Below, one piece after another: positions 19,070 through 31,491 of a stretch of 48,486 nucleotides of DNA (its first letter is position 1; each line of letters starts with the position of its first letter). The position numbers and the translations under genes are program-made. This DNA is from Hyphomicrobiales bacterium (GTDB taxonomy: Bacteria > Pseudomonadota > Alphaproteobacteria > Rhizobiales > Beijerinckiaceae): positions 1 to 48,486 of the forward strand of contig JAIXTT010000030.1 of the NCBI GenBank assembly GCA_027483795.1. Reading direction: 5' to 3'. The notes below the pieces were generated by a model, which had not been told where the DNA came from, did no database searches, and worked only from the letters and a program-made list of their open reading frames with translations.

Positions 19070-20409
19070 CACAGCACCTCCCTCAGCGCTTCGACCAACG
19101 CGGCGCGGTCGTCGTCGGTGTTCACTTCGGTGTTCGCGACGATCAGGAGATCGTCGAGGCCCGCCTTCGGCAGCAGGCGCGAGACGGGCACGCCCGCCAT
19201 CACGCCCTTCGCCGCAAGCTCTTCCACCACGGCCGCGGCCGGGCGGGAGAGGCGGAGGGTGAATTCGTTGAAGAAGGCGGAGTTGAGCACCTCGACGCCC
19301 CTCACGCTCGAAAGCATGTCGGCGAGCTTCACCGCATTCGCGTGATTGATGCGGCCGAGGCGGCCGAGGCCCTCCTGGCCGAGCAGCGTCATATGGATGG
19401 TGAAGGCCAGCGCGCAGAGGCCGGAATTGGTGCAGATGTTCGACGTCGCCTTGTCGCGGCGGATGTGCTGCTCGCGGGTGGAGAGCGTCAGCACGAAGCC
19501 GCGGGCGCCGTCGGCGTCGACCGTCTCGCCGCAGAGCCGGCCCGGCATCTGGCGGACATATTTCTGTTTGGCGGCGAAGAGGCCGACATAGGGACCGCCG
19601 AAGTTCAGCGCATTGCCGATCGATTGGCCCTCGCCGACGACGATGTCCGCCCCCATCGCGCCGGGCGGCGTGACGAGACCGAGGGAGACGACTTCGGTGA
19701 AGACCGCGATCAACAGCGCGCCCGCCTCGCGGCACTTCTCGGAGAGTTTGCGGAGGTCGCGGAGATGGCCGAACACGTCCGGCGTCTGGACGACCACGCA
19801 GGAAACCGAGCCGTCGACGGCGGCGAGCAGATCCTCGGTCGCGGTCACGTCGGGGGCCATGGTGACGACCTCGTCGCCCGCCATCTTCGAGAGGGTGCGG
19901 ACCACGTCGGCGTAATGGGGATGCAGGCCGCCCGACAGCACCGCCTTGCGGCGCCTGGTGACGCGGTGGGCCATCAGCACGGCCTCGCCGCAGGCGGTCG
20001 AGCCGTCATACATCGAGGCGTTGGCCACCTCCATGCCGGTGAGCGCCGCGACCTGGGTCTGGAATTCGAAGAGATATTGCAGCGTGCCCTGCGCGATCTC
20101 GGGCTGGTAGGGCGTGTAACTCGTCAGGAACTCCGAGCGCTGGATCAGGTGGTCCACCGTCGCAGGAACGTGATGCTTGTAGGCTCCGGCACCCACGAAG
20201 AAGGGTACGGAGGAGGCCGCGACGTTCTTCCCCGCCATCCGCGACATGATCCGCTCGACCTCGAGCTCGCCCTTGCGGCGCGGCAGGTCGGGCAGACCCT
20301 TCATGAGCTTGTCCGAGGGAATGTCGGCGAAGAGGTCGTCGATGGAGGACGCGCCGATGACGGCGAGCATGTCCTTGCGATCGGCGTCGGAGAGAGGAAG
20401 GTAACGCAT
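19069..20409 (-). CDS. gcvPA: Glycine dehydrogenase (decarboxylating) subunit 1
   Basis: This is the N-terminal half of the split P-protein, 446 residues, starting [19 protein letters not shown], as in the family. It contains [16 protein letters not shown] and the segment [20 protein letters not shown], both conserved. It forms a heterotetramer with GcvPB. The start at 20409 is favoured over in-frame upstream readings that overlap gcvH. It lies 62 bases after gcvH. Confidence 0.96.
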   Translation of the reverse strand: MRYLPLSDADRKDMLAVIGASSIDDLFADIPSDKLMKGLPDLPRRKGELEVERIMSRMAGKNVAASSVPFFVGAGAYKHHVPATVDHLIQRSEFLTSYTPYQPEIAQGTLQYLFEFQTQVAALTGMEVANASMYDGSTACGEAVLMAHRVTRRRKAVLSGGLHPHYADVVRTLSKMAGDEVVTMAPDVTATEDLLAAVDGSVSCVVVQTPDVFGHLRDLRKLSEKCREAGALLIAVFTEVVSLGLVTPPGAMGADIVVGEGQSIGNALNFGGPYVGLFAAKQKYVRQMPGRLCGETVDADGARGFVLTLSTREQHIRRDKATSNICTNSGLCALAFTIHMTLLGQEGLGRLGRINHANAVKLADMLSSVRGVEVLNSAFFNEFTLRLSRPAAAVVEELAAKGVMAGVPVSRLLPKAGLDDLLIVANTEVNTDDDRAALVEALREVL

Positions 20410-20471
20410 CGGCGGCGCTCCGATCTGGAGAGAGACGGCGGCGGCGAGGGGCCCGCGAATGGCCCCGCGCC

Positions 20472-20849
20472 TCAGGACATGCTCGCGACGAAGGTCTTGT
20501 ACTGCTCTTCCGTCATGAGCCCTTCGATCTCCGACGGGTCCGCGAGCTTCATCTTCACGAACCAGCCCGAGCCGAGCGGATCCTCGTTGACGGTGCCGGG
20601 CGAGCCTTCGAGCGCCGAATTGACCGCGACGACCTCGCCGGAGACCGGGGCGTAGACCTCGCTCGCGGCCTTCACGCTCTCGACGACGGCGGCTTCGTCT
20701 CCCTTGCCGACCTTTTTGCCGATCGCGGGAAGCTCGACGAAGACGACGTCGCCGAGTTGGCCCTGCGCGTAGTCGGTGATGCCGACCACGGCGGTATCGC
20801 CATCGAGCCGGATGTATTCGTGGTCCTTGGTGTAACGGGTCTCGGCCAT
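20472..20849 (-). CDS. gcvH: Glycine cleavage system protein H
   Basis: This 125-residue lipoyl carrier shuttles the aminomethyl intermediate between P-, T- and L-proteins. The lipoylation site is Lys60 in [16 protein letters not shown]. The start [12 protein letters not shown]-like sequence ([13 protein letters not shown]) matches the family. It lies 20 bases after gcvT in the same operon. Confidence 0.97.
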   Translation of the reverse strand: MAETRYTKDHEYIRLDGDTAVVGITDYAQGQLGDVVFVELPAIGKKVGKGDEAAVVESVKAASEVYAPVSGEVVAVNSALEGSPGTVNEDPLGSGWFVKMKLADPSEIEGLMTEEQYKTFVASMS

Positions 20850-20869
20850 GGATCGGATCTCCGGTCGGT

Positions 20870-22030
20870 TCAGGCGGCGGGGCCGCGATGATAACGCTGA
20901 GGAACGAAGGGCAGCGGGGCGATCCGGGCAGGGAGCGCATTGCCGCGGACGATGAGCCGGACGGCCGTGCCGACCGTCGCGCAACCGGTCTCGACGTAAC
21001 CCATGGCGAGCGGGCCGCCGAGGCTCGGGCCGAAGCCGCCCGAGGTGACCGTGCCGATCACGCGGCCCGCCTCGTCGGTGATCTCTGTACCCTCGCGGGC
21101 CGGCGCCTTGCCTTCGGGGAGAATTCCGACGCGCTTGCGGGCCGTACCCTCCGCAAGTTCGCGGCGGATCCGATCCTCGCCGGGGAAGCCGCCTTCCTCG
21201 CGGCGACGCTTCTGGATCGACCAGACGAGCGCGGCCTCCACGGGCGAGGTCGTCGGATCGATGTCATGGCCGTAGAGGCAGAGCCCCGCTTCAAGACGGA
21301 GGGAATCCCGCGCGCCGAGGCCGATCGGCTTCACGGCGGCGTCGCGCAGGAGGACCGCGGCGACCTCCTCGACGCGGTCGTTCCGCACCGAGATCTCGTA
21401 GCCGTCCTCGCCGGTGTAGCCGGAGCGGGACACATTGACCGGGATCCCGTCGAAACGCGTCGTCTTCGCCGTCATGAAGGGCATGTCGGCGGTGTCGGGG
21501 CAGTGCCGCGCGAGGACCGCGGCGGCCTTCGGGCCCTGAAGGGCCAGAAGCGCCCGGCCGTCCGCACGCATCAGCCGGACGCTCTTAGGCAGACGCGGGG
21601 CGATATGGGCATAGTCCTGTTCCTTGCAGGCGGCGTTGACCACCAGCGCGATCACGCCGTCCTCGTGCGGGTCGGACGAGCGGGCGGCCATGAAGTCGTC
21701 GAGGATCCCGCCCTCGTCGTTCAGGAGTTGCGAATATCGCTGCCGGCCCGGTTCGAGGTTCACGAAGTCGGCGGGGGCGAGGGCTTCGAGCGCGCGGGCG
21801 GTCGTCTCGTGATCGGGGCCGATCAGGAAGGCCTGGCCCATATGCGAGACGTCGAAAAGGCCGGCGTTCTCGCGGGTCCACCGATGCTCTTCGAGGATCC
21901 CCGTCGGATACTGCACGGGCATCTCGTATCCCGCGAAGGGCACGATGCGCGCGCCGAGCGCGACGTGACGCGCGTGGAGCGGGGTCCGGAGCAGAGTCTC
22001 TGTAGCCGTCGTCTCGGTCTGGGCCATCAT
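20870..22030 (-). CDS. gcvT: Aminomethyltransferase (glycine cleavage T-protein)
   Basis: The T-protein (386 residues) releases ammonia from the H-bound intermediate and transfers the methylene group to tetrahydrofolate. Conserved parts are [27 protein letters not shown], and [15 protein letters not shown]. Two consecutive ATGs (22030 and 22027) are possible starts. It is the first gene after the glycine riboswitch, so the whole operon should respond to glycine. Confidence 0.96.
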   Translation of the reverse strand: MMAQTETTATETLLRTPLHARHVALGARIVPFAGYEMPVQYPTGILEEHRWTRENAGLFDVSHMGQAFLIGPDHETTARALEALAPADFVNLEPGRQRYSQLLNDEGGILDDFMAARSSDPHEDGVIALVVNAACKEQDYAHIAPRLPKSVRLMRADGRALLALQGPKAAAVLARHCPDTADMPFMTAKTTRFDGIPVNVSRSGYTGEDGYEISVRNDRVEEVAAVLLRDAAVKPIGLGARDSLRLEAGLCLYGHDIDPTTSPVEAALVWSIQKRRREEGGFPGEDRIRRELAEGTARKRVGILPEGKAPAREGTEITDEAGRVIGTVTSGGFGPSLGGPLAMGYVETGCATVGTAVRLIVRGNALPARIAPLPFVPQRYHRGPAA

Positions 22031-22085
22031 CCGTCCCGGGTTCGGAGTCGCTCGCGCCTCGGACCTTGCGGCCCGTTGCGTTCTG

Positions 22086-22290
22086 CGCCCCCTCTGTCCC
22101 GAGACCTGAGAGATTTCCCGACGACGCCGAAGCGCCGACGGTTACGCCCGTCGGTGGGACGATCTCGCGATCGTCCGCTTTCCAGAGTGCCAGCTCTCCG
22201 CGGTCCTTCGGCCTGAGCGTTTCCGGGGCGGTTGCGCCTTCGGCGCCGGCGACAAGGGCTTTCACGCCCCCGCCGGACTCTTCCGCGGAG
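22086..22290 (-). ncRNA. Tandem glycine riboswitch
   Basis: Read on the minus strand, aptamer 1 (about 22288-22199) has GGAAGAG, GCGCCGAAGGCGCAA and a CTCAGG core followed by CCGAAGGACCGCG. Aptamer 2 (about 22190-22086) has CTCTGGAAAG, CACCGACGGGCGTAACC and CTCTCAGG ending in GGGACAGAGGGGG. Both fit the glycine aptamer consensus. The element ends about 55 bases before gcvT. No poly-U terminator follows, so control may act on translation or on an alternative structure. Glycine binding is expected to switch gcv expression on. Confidence 0.92.
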
Positions 22291-22371
22291 ATTGACGGCT
22301 GACGTCAGGATTGAAGACGAGTCGGCCGGGAGTCAATCGTCTCCGGCCCGCGATCCACGGCCGAAGAACGT

Positions 22372-22965
22372 TCAGCGCCTCTTGACCGAAGCCGGCGCGA
22401 CGGCGTCGTTGCCGGTGTCGAGCCCGACTTCGATCGTCAATTCGGCGCCCTTCTTGGGGACCAGGAAGTCCTTCTGAACCGAGACGAAGCTTGCGAGCAC
22501 GTCATTGGCGGGAATCACGACGGAAACGCGCTCGGTCCGCGCCGCCACGACGGTGTTGCCGCGTTTCATCACGACCCTGACAGGAAACTGATAGGTCCCG
22601 GGAGCGCCGCCGGAGCCGAGGTTCACGCGCCCTTCCACGCCCACCGAGATCCGGATCCGATCGCCTTCGAGGCGGCATTCGCGTGCAACGTTCGAAATCG
22701 CCGCTTGGGCGCGCAAAGTGTCTCCGGCGCCGAATCGATGAGCCGCCGCGCCCTGCCGGATTTCGACCGCCGGGCATTCCAAGTCCTCGTCCTCGTCCGG
22801 GAGCGGAGCGGGGGCGGGGGCCGCGGCGGCGACGGAGTCGCCTCGGGGCGAACCCGAGGAGGGCAGGAGACCGCGGACGTCCATCGAACCGCAGGCGGAC
22901 ACGACGCCCGCCAGCAGGACTGCACCGAGACCTTTGAGAAGGGCGGGAGAGCGCATCTGCATCAT
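22372..22965 (-). CDS. Putative lipoprotein
   Basis: A 197-residue protein with a signal peptide ending in a lipobox (LAGVVSAC before GS), so it is predicted to be a lipid-anchored envelope protein. After a Pro/Ala/acidic linker, the mature domain begins CPAVEIRQGAAAHRFG and continues as alternating beta strands with charged patches. I know similar uncharacterised alphaproteobacterial lipoproteins but no function. It lies 18 bases after the IalB-family gene and is probably co-transcribed with it. Start could also be the Met at 22956. Confidence 0.8.
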   Translation of the reverse strand: MMQMRSPALLKGLGAVLLAGVVSACGSMDVRGLLPSSGSPRGDSVAAAAPAPAPLPDEDEDLECPAVEIRQGAAAHRFGAGDTLRAQAAISNVARECRLEGDRIRISVGVEGRVNLGSGGAPGTYQFPVRVVMKRGNTVVAARTERVSVVIPANDVLASFVSVQKDFLVPKKGAELTIEVGLDTGNDAVAPASVKRR

Positions 22966-22983
22966 CCTGTATCCGCTGTAATG

Positions 22984-23496
22984 TCAGGGTAGGGCGGCGA
23001 CGCCGGCCGGGAAGCCCGCAAGGGCCACGGGAATGCCGACGCCTTCGTCGGGCGTGGGCCAGACGACGAAGGTGGCGGTCCGGCCCGAACGGAATTGCGC
23101 GAGCAACTGCGCGTCCATCACGACTTCGGCGACGCAGCCGCTCGACAGACAACGGACGAAGCCGGCCCGGCCGATCTCGGTCCGGTCGATCCGCAGGCCG
23201 AGGCCGTTGGGAAGAAGAATGTTGAGCGGCGCGACGACCCGCAGCAGAAGGCCCGAGCCGTCGGCGGTCTTCACCACGATGACCACGAGCCCGAGATTGC
23301 CCTTGTCTTCGGTCACGACGTTCTGAACCAGCGCGCATTGCTCGCGCGCTCCGGACGCCGCCTCGCATCGCAGTTGCCAATCGCCGTAGGTCGCCCGGAC
23401 GACGCCCTGCGCGGCTGCGGAAGCCACGCCCGCCCAGACGGCGCAGAAGAGTGCCGCGCCGAACGTGATCGACCGGAACCAAGCCGGGAGAGGCAT
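22984..23496 (-). CDS. Invasion associated locus B (IalB) family protein
   Basis: A 170-residue secreted protein. The signal peptide ends near ASAAAQ and the mature part starts with YGDWQLRCEA, the usual opening of the IalB family (PF06776). Four Cys in the mature part (RCEA, QCAL, RCLSSGCV) could form two disulfides. IalB in Bartonella affects red-cell invasion, but the family is widespread in non-pathogenic Hyphomicrobiales with unknown roles. Start 23496 gives the signal peptide; a longer in-frame reading upstream lacks one. Confidence 0.87.
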   Translation of the reverse strand: MPLPAWFRSITFGAALFCAVWAGVASAAAQGVVRATYGDWQLRCEAASGAREQCALVQNVVTEDKGNLGLVVIVVKTADGSGLLLRVVAPLNILLPNGLGLRIDRTEIGRAGFVRCLSSGCVAEVVMDAQLLAQFRSGRTATFVVWPTPDEGVGIPVALAGFPAGVAALP

Positions 23497-23819
23497 GCGG
23501 CGTCTCCGTCGCGTTTCTGGCGTCGACGAGCCATCGCCGCCGCTGCCGAGACGGTTCCGACCATGGGCGTGGAGCGATGTCAAGCCGACGTTGGGGCAGC
23601 CGGAATCACGCGCTCCGCCGGCGCGTCTCCGGACGGGAAGGCGCAAATGACGCATGAAATCAGACCTTCGATGCGTTGCGCGCGGCGTCCCTTTGTGGTT
23701 TTGACGTGTCCGAATGCCATCCGAAGACCGTCGGCGGGGGTGATTCCCTCCGCTTCCCTTTCGAAGGGAGGCCGGAATTCCGCCCCGATCCTTCGGGAGT
23801 TCAAGGAGATCGAATCGTC
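23497..23819. other. Divergent intergenic region between the IalB-family gene and coxB
   Basis: This 323-base stretch has no supportable gene. It should carry promoters for both directions. AAGGAG (23803-23808) is the coxB ribosome site. TTGACG at 23701-23706 is a possible -35 for coxB, but no good -10 lies at the right distance. A small hairpin (TCCCTT/AAGGGA) lies near 23755-23770. Confidence 0.5.
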
Positions 23820-26328
<2,509 letters not shown>

Positions 26329-26336
26329 CGTTCCGA

Positions 26337-26370
26337 GACGCCGGCCGGTCCGCCCGGCCGGCGTCTTCCT
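26337..26370 (+). terminator. Terminator after ctaD
   Basis: Perfect 12-base arms (26337-26348, 26354-26365) around a 5-base loop, followed by TTCCT. It begins nine bases after the ctaD stop and separates coxB-ctaD from ctaB onward. Confidence 0.75.
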
Positions 26371-26448
26371 CCCCGGCGCTCCGCCGACTCGTTCTCCCGG
26401 ACGGGTCGGCCGAACGCCGCGAACGAACCCCCTGACCGACCGAGCTCC

Positions 26449-27429
26449 ATGTCCCTCGTCAGCGATATCCAGAACCGCGACGGATCCTTCGCCCAGACTG
26501 CGGCCGTTCCCGGCCTGTCGGCGGGCGACGCGCGCGATTTCTGGCAGCTCCTGAAGCCGCGGGTCATGTCGCTCGTCATCTTCACGGCGCTCGTGGGCAT
26601 GCTGCTTGCGCCCGAGGGTATGAACCCCGTCCTCGGCTTCGCGTCGCTTCTCGCGATCGCGGTGGGTGCGGGCGCGTCGGGCGCACTCAACATGTGGTGG
26701 GACGCCGACATCGACGCCGTGATGTCGCGCACCGCCAAACGCCCGATTCCGGCGGGCCGTGTCGCTCCCGGCGAGGCGCTCGCCTTCGGCCTCGTGCTTT
26801 CGGTCGGCTCGGTCCTGTTCCTCGGCATCGTGGCGAACTGGTTCGCCGCGGCCTTCCTCGCGTTCACCATCTTCTTCTACGTCGTGGTCTATTCGATGTG
26901 GTTGAAGCGCTGGACCGCGCAGAACATCGTGATCGGCGGCGCGGCGGGTGCGTTCCCTCCCATGGTCGGCTATGCCGCGGCGACGGGATCGGTGTCGATC
27001 GAGAGCTTCGTGCTGTTCGGCCTCATCTTCCTCTGGACGCCGCCGCATTTCTGGGCGCTCGCGCTGGTGAAGTCGGCCGATTACGAGCGCGCGGGGGTAC
27101 CCATGTTGCCCGTCGTCGCCGGCGAGAGCGCGACGCGGCTGCAGATCCTCCTCTACACGCTCGTGCTTGCGCCCTTCGCGGTGCTGCCCGTCTTCATGGG
27201 CTTCGGCGGTCTCGCCTATCTGGTCGTCTCGGTCGTCACGGGCGGCATCATGATCCGCGACGCAGTCGGCGTTTACCGCATCCGGGAGGGTGCGGAAGCG
27301 AACCGTGCCGCGATGCGGCTTTTCGGTTTCTCGATCCTCTATCTCTTCCTTCTTTTCGCCGTCCTTCTTGCCGAGCTTCTCCTTCCGCTTCCGGGCGCGG
27401 GAACCGTTTTGCGGGTGATGGGGCTCTGA
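26449..27429 (+). CDS. ctaB: Protoheme IX farnesyltransferase (heme O synthase)
   Basis: This 326-residue membrane prenyltransferase (UbiA family) adds a farnesyl group to heme b, the first step to heme a. The Mg-prenyl-diphosphate motif NxxxDxxxD is Asn81, Asp85, Asp89 in [19 protein letters not shown]. About nine hydrophobic helices are seen. It lies 120 bases after ctaD, past a terminator, so it needs its own promoter or read-through. The coxF-like gene starts one base after its stop. Confidence 0.96.
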   Translation: MSLVSDIQNRDGSFAQTAAVPGLSAGDARDFWQLLKPRVMSLVIFTALVGMLLAPEGMNPVLGFASLLAIAVGAGASGALNMWWDADIDAVMSRTAKRPIPAGRVAPGEALAFGLVLSVGSVLFLGIVANWFAAAFLAFTIFFYVVVYSMWLKRWTAQNIVIGGAAGAFPPMVGYAAATGSVSIESFVLFGLIFLWTPPHFWALALVKSADYERAGVPMLPVVAGESATRLQILLYTLVLAPFAVLPVFMGFGGLAYLVVSVVTGGIMIRDAVGVYRIREGAEANRAAMRLFGFSILYLFLLFAVLLAELLLPLPGAGTVLRVMGL

Positions 27430-27430
27430 C

Positions 27431-27592
27431 ATGGCGAAACCTGAAGACGGCATCCAACTCGACGAGGAGCAGCGCCGGCGGCGCCGCTCTCGGTCGCTCG
27501 CTCTCGGCCTGGTGCTCGCCGGGCTCGGTCTGCTCTTCTACGTCGTGACGCTGGCCAAGCTCGGGCCCGGCGTCATCATCCGGCAGCTCTGA
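27431..27592 (+). CDS. coxF: Small CoxF-like membrane protein
   Basis: A 53-residue protein starting MAKPEDGIQLDEEQRRRRR, then one membrane helix (about residues 22-42) and a short end GPGVIIRQL. The cytosolic Arg-rich stretch before the helix sets an N-in topology. It sits one base after ctaB and two before ctaG. Alphaproteobacterial oxidase operons often carry a small single-helix protein at this place, called CoxF. I infer a role in oxidase assembly from position and shape. Confidence 0.85.
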   Translation: MAKPEDGIQLDEEQRRRRRSRSLALGLVLAGLGLLFYVVTLAKLGPGVIIRQL

Positions 27593-27594
27593 CC

Positions 27595-28209
27595 ATGATC
27601 GAAGCTCCCGCTCCGCTTCCGACCGATCCCGCGCGCAAGATGCGCCGGACCATGTTCGCGTGCCTCGGCATCGTCGGCACCATGACGGGCATGGCGTTCG
27701 CGGCGGTTCCGCTCTACGACCTGTTCTGTCGGGTGACGGGCTTCGGCGGCACGCCCATGGTCGCCGAAAAGGCGCCCACGAAGATTTCCGAAACCTTCTA
27801 CACGGTCCGCTTCGACGCGAATGTCGCTCCCGGACTGCCTTGGAAGTTCGAACCGGAGACGCCCTTCGTGGAGGTGCGCGCGGGCGAGACGATCACCGTC
27901 TTCTACCGTATCCGGAACACCGCGCCCGTCGAGACGACCGGGATGGCCACGTTCAACGTGTCGCCGAACCAGATGGGCGGTTGGTTCAACAAGCTTCAAT
28001 GCTTCTGCTTCAACGAGTTGACGCTGAAGCCGGGTGAAACGATGGATGCTCCCGTCGTCTTCTTCGTGGATCCGGCCTTGCCGGACAACCGCGAGCTGGA
28101 GCGCATCCGAACGATCACCTTGTCCTACACCTTCTTTCCTGCCAAAGGGTCGGCCAAGCCTCTCGCCGAGGCGAAGACCGGGACGACCCCGAAGGCGCCC
28201 GAACTGTAA
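27595..28209 (+). CDS. ctaG: Cytochrome c oxidase assembly protein CtaG/Cox11
   Basis: This 204-residue copper chaperone delivers Cu to the CuB site of subunit I. One N-terminal helix (about residues 20-42) anchors a periplasmic beta domain. The copper-binding Cys136 and Cys138 are in [15 protein letters not shown], and another conserved Cys45 is in [10 protein letters not shown]. It lies two bases after the coxF-like gene and 59 before coxC. Confidence 0.96.
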   Translation: MIEAPAPLPTDPARKMRRTMFACLGIVGTMTGMAFAAVPLYDLFCRVTGFGGTPMVAEKAPTKISETFYTVRFDANVAPGLPWKFEPETPFVEVRAGETITVFYRIRNTAPVETTGMATFNVSPNQMGGWFNKLQCFCFNELTLKPGETMDAPVVFFVDPALPDNRELERIRTITLSYTFFPAKGSAKPLAEAKTGTTPKAPEL

Positions 28210-28268
28210 GCCCCCGGGGGCCGCGGAGGACGAAGGTCCGAAGCGGGAGGGGATCGGAGACCGATACG

Positions 28269-29135
28269 ATGGCCGACGCGCACAGCAAGAATCACGACTA
28301 CCACATCGTCGACCCGAGCCCGTGGCCGTTCGTCGGCTCGGTCAGCGCCTTCGTGATGGCGGTCGGCGCCGTCATGTGGATGAAGGCCATGACGCTCGGC
28401 GGCATCAAGGCGGGCCCGGTGCTCTTCGGCGCGGGCTTCATCGGCGTGCTCTACACGATGGCTTCCTGGTGGTCGGACGTGACCCGCGAGGCGGAACGGG
28501 GCGGTTATCACACCCGCGTCGTTCAGATCAGCCATCGCTACGGCATGATCATGTTCATCGCCTCCGAGGTCATGTTCTTCGTGGCGTGGTTCTGGGCCTA
28601 TTTCGACGCGAGCCTGTTCGCGGGCGAAGCGCAGCAGTTCGCGCGCGCCGAATTCACGGGCGGCACCTGGCCGCCGAAGAGCATCGAGGTCTTCGATCCT
28701 TGGCATCTGCCGCTGCTCAACACGCTGATCCTGCTGACCTCCGGCACCACGGTGACCTGGGCTCATCACGCGTTGCTGCATGATGACCGCGATGGTCTGA
28801 AGTGGGGCCTGATCCTCACCTGCATCCTCGGCGCGGTCTTCAGCATCGTGCAGGTCTACGAATATCAGCACGCAGCCTTCGCCTTCAAAGGCCACATCTA
28901 CGGCGCGACCTTCTACATGGCGACGGGGTTCCACGGGTTCCACGTGCTCGTCGGCACGATCTTCCTGATCGTCTGCCTCGCCCGTGCGCTGAAGGGGCAC
29001 TTCACGCCCAAGCAGCATCTCGGCTTCGAATTCGCCGCCTGGTACTGGCATTTCGTCGACGTGGTGTGGCTGTTCCTTTTCGTCGCGATCTATCTCTGGG
29101 GCGCGCAGTGGGGCGCGGCCGCCGCGGCGCATTGA
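28269..29135 (+). CDS. coxC: Cytochrome c oxidase subunit III
   Basis: This 288-residue, seven-helix subunit stabilises the catalytic core and the D proton path. Signature segments are [20 protein letters not shown] (with the conserved membrane Glu), HHALLHDDR, and the C-terminal [16 protein letters not shown]. Length is normal. A GGAG lies upstream of the ATG at 28269. A clear intrinsic terminator follows the stop. Confidence 0.96.
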   Translation: MADAHSKNHDYHIVDPSPWPFVGSVSAFVMAVGAVMWMKAMTLGGIKAGPVLFGAGFIGVLYTMASWWSDVTREAERGGYHTRVVQISHRYGMIMFIASEVMFFVAWFWAYFDASLFAGEAQQFARAEFTGGTWPPKSIEVFDPWHLPLLNTLILLTSGTTVTWAHHALLHDDRDGLKWGLILTCILGAVFSIVQVYEYQHAAFAFKGHIYGATFYMATGFHGFHVLVGTIFLIVCLARALKGHFTPKQHLGFEFAAWYWHFVDVVWLFLFVAIYLWGAQWGAAAAAH

Positions 29136-29156
29136 CCCGCTAGGCATATCCCGGCG

Positions 29157-29186
29157 AGGGCGGCTCCGGCCGCCCTTTCCTTTTTC
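29157..29186 (+). terminator. Intrinsic terminator after coxC
   Basis: AGGGCGGC (29157-29164) pairs with GCCGCCCT (29169-29176) around a TCCG loop, followed by TTTCCTTTTTC. This is a textbook Rho-independent terminator, 21 bases after the coxC stop. Confidence 0.88.
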
Positions 29187-29248
29187 GGGTTCCGACCGTG
29201 GTCGCGGCCCTTCCCTCGAGGCCGAGACAAGGGCCGTCCGGAACCACG

Positions 29249-30016
29249 ATGATCTCCCGCCGCTACGTCGTTCCCGTCCTCTTCACGCTGGCGGCCTTCG
29301 GCACGCTGGTCGGTCTCGGCTCGTGGCAGATCGAGCGTTGGGGCGCCAAGCAGCGGTTGATCGCGCGCGTCGCCGAACGGACGACCGCCGCACCCGTCCC
29401 CCCGCCCGTCCGGACGGAATGGCCCGGGCTCAAGGCCAAGGATCAGGAATATCGTCGCGTGACCGTCGCCGGTCGCCTGCTCCACGACAAGGAGCTTCAT
29501 CTTTATTCGCTCTGGTCGCCGGAGGGCGGTCGACAGGCCGTTCAAGGCTGGGAGGTCTTCACGCCTCTCGTCGCCGCGGACGGGACCACGATCCTCATCA
29601 ATCGTGGTTTCGTTCCGGACGCCAAGCGCGCGCCGTCCTCCCGGTCGGAAGGATTGATCCGAGGTGAAGTCTCGATCACGGGCCTGCTCCGCATGCCCGA
29701 AAAGCCCGGTATGTTCGCGCCGCCGGACCGACCGGAGAAGCGGGAATTCTTCACCCGCGACCCGAAGGCCATGGCGGCGGCCGCGGGCCTGCAGGACGCC
29801 GCGCCCTTCGTGATCGCCGCCGATGCGGCCCCGGTGCCGGGAGGTTGGCCCAAGGGCGGCGTCACGCGCGTGAGCTTCCCCGACAATCACCTTCAATATG
29901 CGGCGACCTGGTTCACGCTCGCGCTCGCCGTGCTGGTCCTGTTCGCGCTCTGGTACCGCAAGACCCGTCGCGAAACGGCGGAGGTCCGCGAGGCGGGCGA
30001 TCCCGCCGCCGACTGA
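29249..30016 (+). CDS. SURF1 family cytochrome oxidase biogenesis protein
   Basis: A 255-residue protein with two membrane helices, one near the start (about residues 7-24) and one near the end (about 214-235), and a periplasmic domain between. GLGSWQIERWGAKQ after the first helix and DNHLQYAATWFTLA before the second are SURF1 hallmarks. SURF1 helps heme a reach subunit I. The ATG at 29249 is chosen because family members begin close to the first helix; a GTG at 29198 is possible. It lies after the coxC terminator. Confidence 0.92.
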   Translation: MISRRYVVPVLFTLAAFGTLVGLGSWQIERWGAKQRLIARVAERTTAAPVPPPVRTEWPGLKAKDQEYRRVTVAGRLLHDKELHLYSLWSPEGGRQAVQGWEVFTPLVAADGTTILINRGFVPDAKRAPSSRSEGLIRGEVSITGLLRMPEKPGMFAPPDRPEKREFFTRDPKAMAAAAGLQDAAPFVIAADAAPVPGGWPKGGVTRVSFPDNHLQYAATWFTLALAVLVLFALWYRKTRRETAEVREAGDPAAD

Positions 30017-30078
30017 CGCTTCGCTTGCGCGGGCGGGGCCGCCCGCCTACCTTCAGCGCCTCACGAGGAAGTCCGAAA

Positions 30079-31491
30079 GTGCTGTACGTTTCGACCCGCG
30101 GGCAAGCTCCCGCGCTCGGTTTTTCCGATGCCGTCCTCACGGGCCTCGCCCGTGACGGAGGTCTTTACTGGCCCGAACGCGCGCCTTCGCTGGACGCGTC
30201 CACGATCGCGGGTTTCGCAGGGCGCAGCTATGCCGAGGTCGCAAAGGCCGTGATCGGCCCCTTCGCCGACGATGTCGAGTCCGGGGCCTTCTCGCGGATG
30301 ATCGACGAGTCCTACGCGGCCTTCCGGCATTCGGCCGTCTGCCCGTTGGTGCAGGTCGCCGACAACACCTTCATCCTCGAACTCTTTCACGGCCCGACGC
30401 TCGCCTTCAAGGACGTGGCGATGCAGCTGCTCGGCCGGCTGATGGACCATGTCCTCGAAAAGCGCGGGCAGCGCGCGACCATCGTCGGCGCGACCTCGGG
30501 CGACACCGGCAGCGCCGCCATCGAAGCCTTCCGCGGGCTGAAGCGCGTCGACGTCTTCATTCTCTACCCGCACGGCCGCGTGAGCGAAGTGCAGCGTCGC
30601 CAGATGACGACCGTGGGCGGAGAGAACGTCCATGCGATCGCGCTGGAAGGCACGTTCGACGACTGTCAGGCGATCGTGAAGGGCGTGTTCAACCATCACG
30701 CCTTCCGAGACGCGATGAAGCTGTCCGGCGTGAATTCGATCAATTGGGCGCGCATCGTCGCACAGTCGGTCTACTATTTCACGGCGGCGGTCGCGCTGGG
30801 CGGCCCGCACCGCAAGGTGTCCTTCTCGGTTCCCACCGGCAATTTCGGCGACGTGCTCGCGGGTCATGTCGCCAAGTGCATGGGCCTTCCGGTCGAGACG
30901 CTGAACATCGCGACGAACGGCAACGACATTCTGGCCCGCACGCTGGCGACGGGTCGTTACGAGGTGACGGGGGTCGTTCCCACGAGCTCTCCCTCGATGG
31001 ACATTCAGGTCTCGTCGAACTTCGAACGCCTGCTCTTCGACGCCTATGACCGCGATGCGGAGGCGATCCGGGGGCTCATGGCGGGTCTCGCACAGTCCAA
31101 CGCCTTCACTGTCGAGGAGGGTCCGCTCGCCCGGATCCGTTCCGAATTCAAGGCGAGCGCCGTCACGGAGCCCGAGGTCGCGGCGGTCATGAAGCGCACG
31201 CTCGCCGAAACCGGCTATCTGCTCGATCCGCATACCGCCGTCGGACTCGGCTCCGCCGAGCGCGTCACGCGCAAGGATCCTGCGACGCCGATGATCGTGC
31301 TGGCCACCGCGCATCCGGCGAAATTCCCCGACGCGGTCGAGGCGGCGACGGGGATCCGTCCGCCCCTGCCGCCGCACATGGCCGATCTCTACGATCGCAG
31401 CGAGCGCTTCACCGTGCTCGCCAACGATCAGGCCGCCGTCGAGACCTTCATCCGCGAGCGCGGCCGCGCCGCCCGCGAGGAGGCCGCATGA
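30079..31491 (+). CDS. thrC: Threonine synthase
   Basis: This 470-residue PLP enzyme converts O-phosphohomoserine to threonine. The cofactor lysine is Lys111 in FHGPTLAFKD, and VGATSGDTGSAA binds phosphate. The GTG at 30079 is taken as start because the family begins MLYVSTRG and an AGGAAG site lies just upstream; an in-frame longer reading overlaps the SURF1 gene. The stop overlaps the next gene by ATGA. Confidence 0.96.
   Translation: MLYVSTRGQAPALGFSDAVLTGLARDGGLYWPERAPSLDASTIAGFAGRSYAEVAKAVIGPFADDVESGAFSRMIDESYAAFRHSAVCPLVQVADNTFILELFHGPTLAFKDVAMQLLGRLMDHVLEKRGQRATIVGATSGDTGSAAIEAFRGLKRVDVFILYPHGRVSEVQRRQMTTVGGENVHAIALEGTFDDCQAIVKGVFNHHAFRDAMKLSGVNSINWARIVAQSVYYFTAAVALGGPHRKVSFSVPTGNFGDVLAGHVAKCMGLPVETLNIATNGNDILARTLATGRYEVTGVVPTSSPSMDIQVSSNFERLLFDAYDRDAEAIRGLMAGLAQSNAFTVEEGPLARIRSEFKASAVTEPEVAAVMKRTLAETGYLLDPHTAVGLGSAERVTRKDPATPMIVLATAHPAKFPDAVEAATGIRPPLPPHMADLYDRSERFTVLANDQAAVETFIRERGRAAREEAA

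Noticed and set aside
23701-23729. A sigma70 promoter for coxB at TTGACG
   Set aside because: The hexamer at the right distance (AAGACC) is a poor -10, so I did not list it as a promoter feature.
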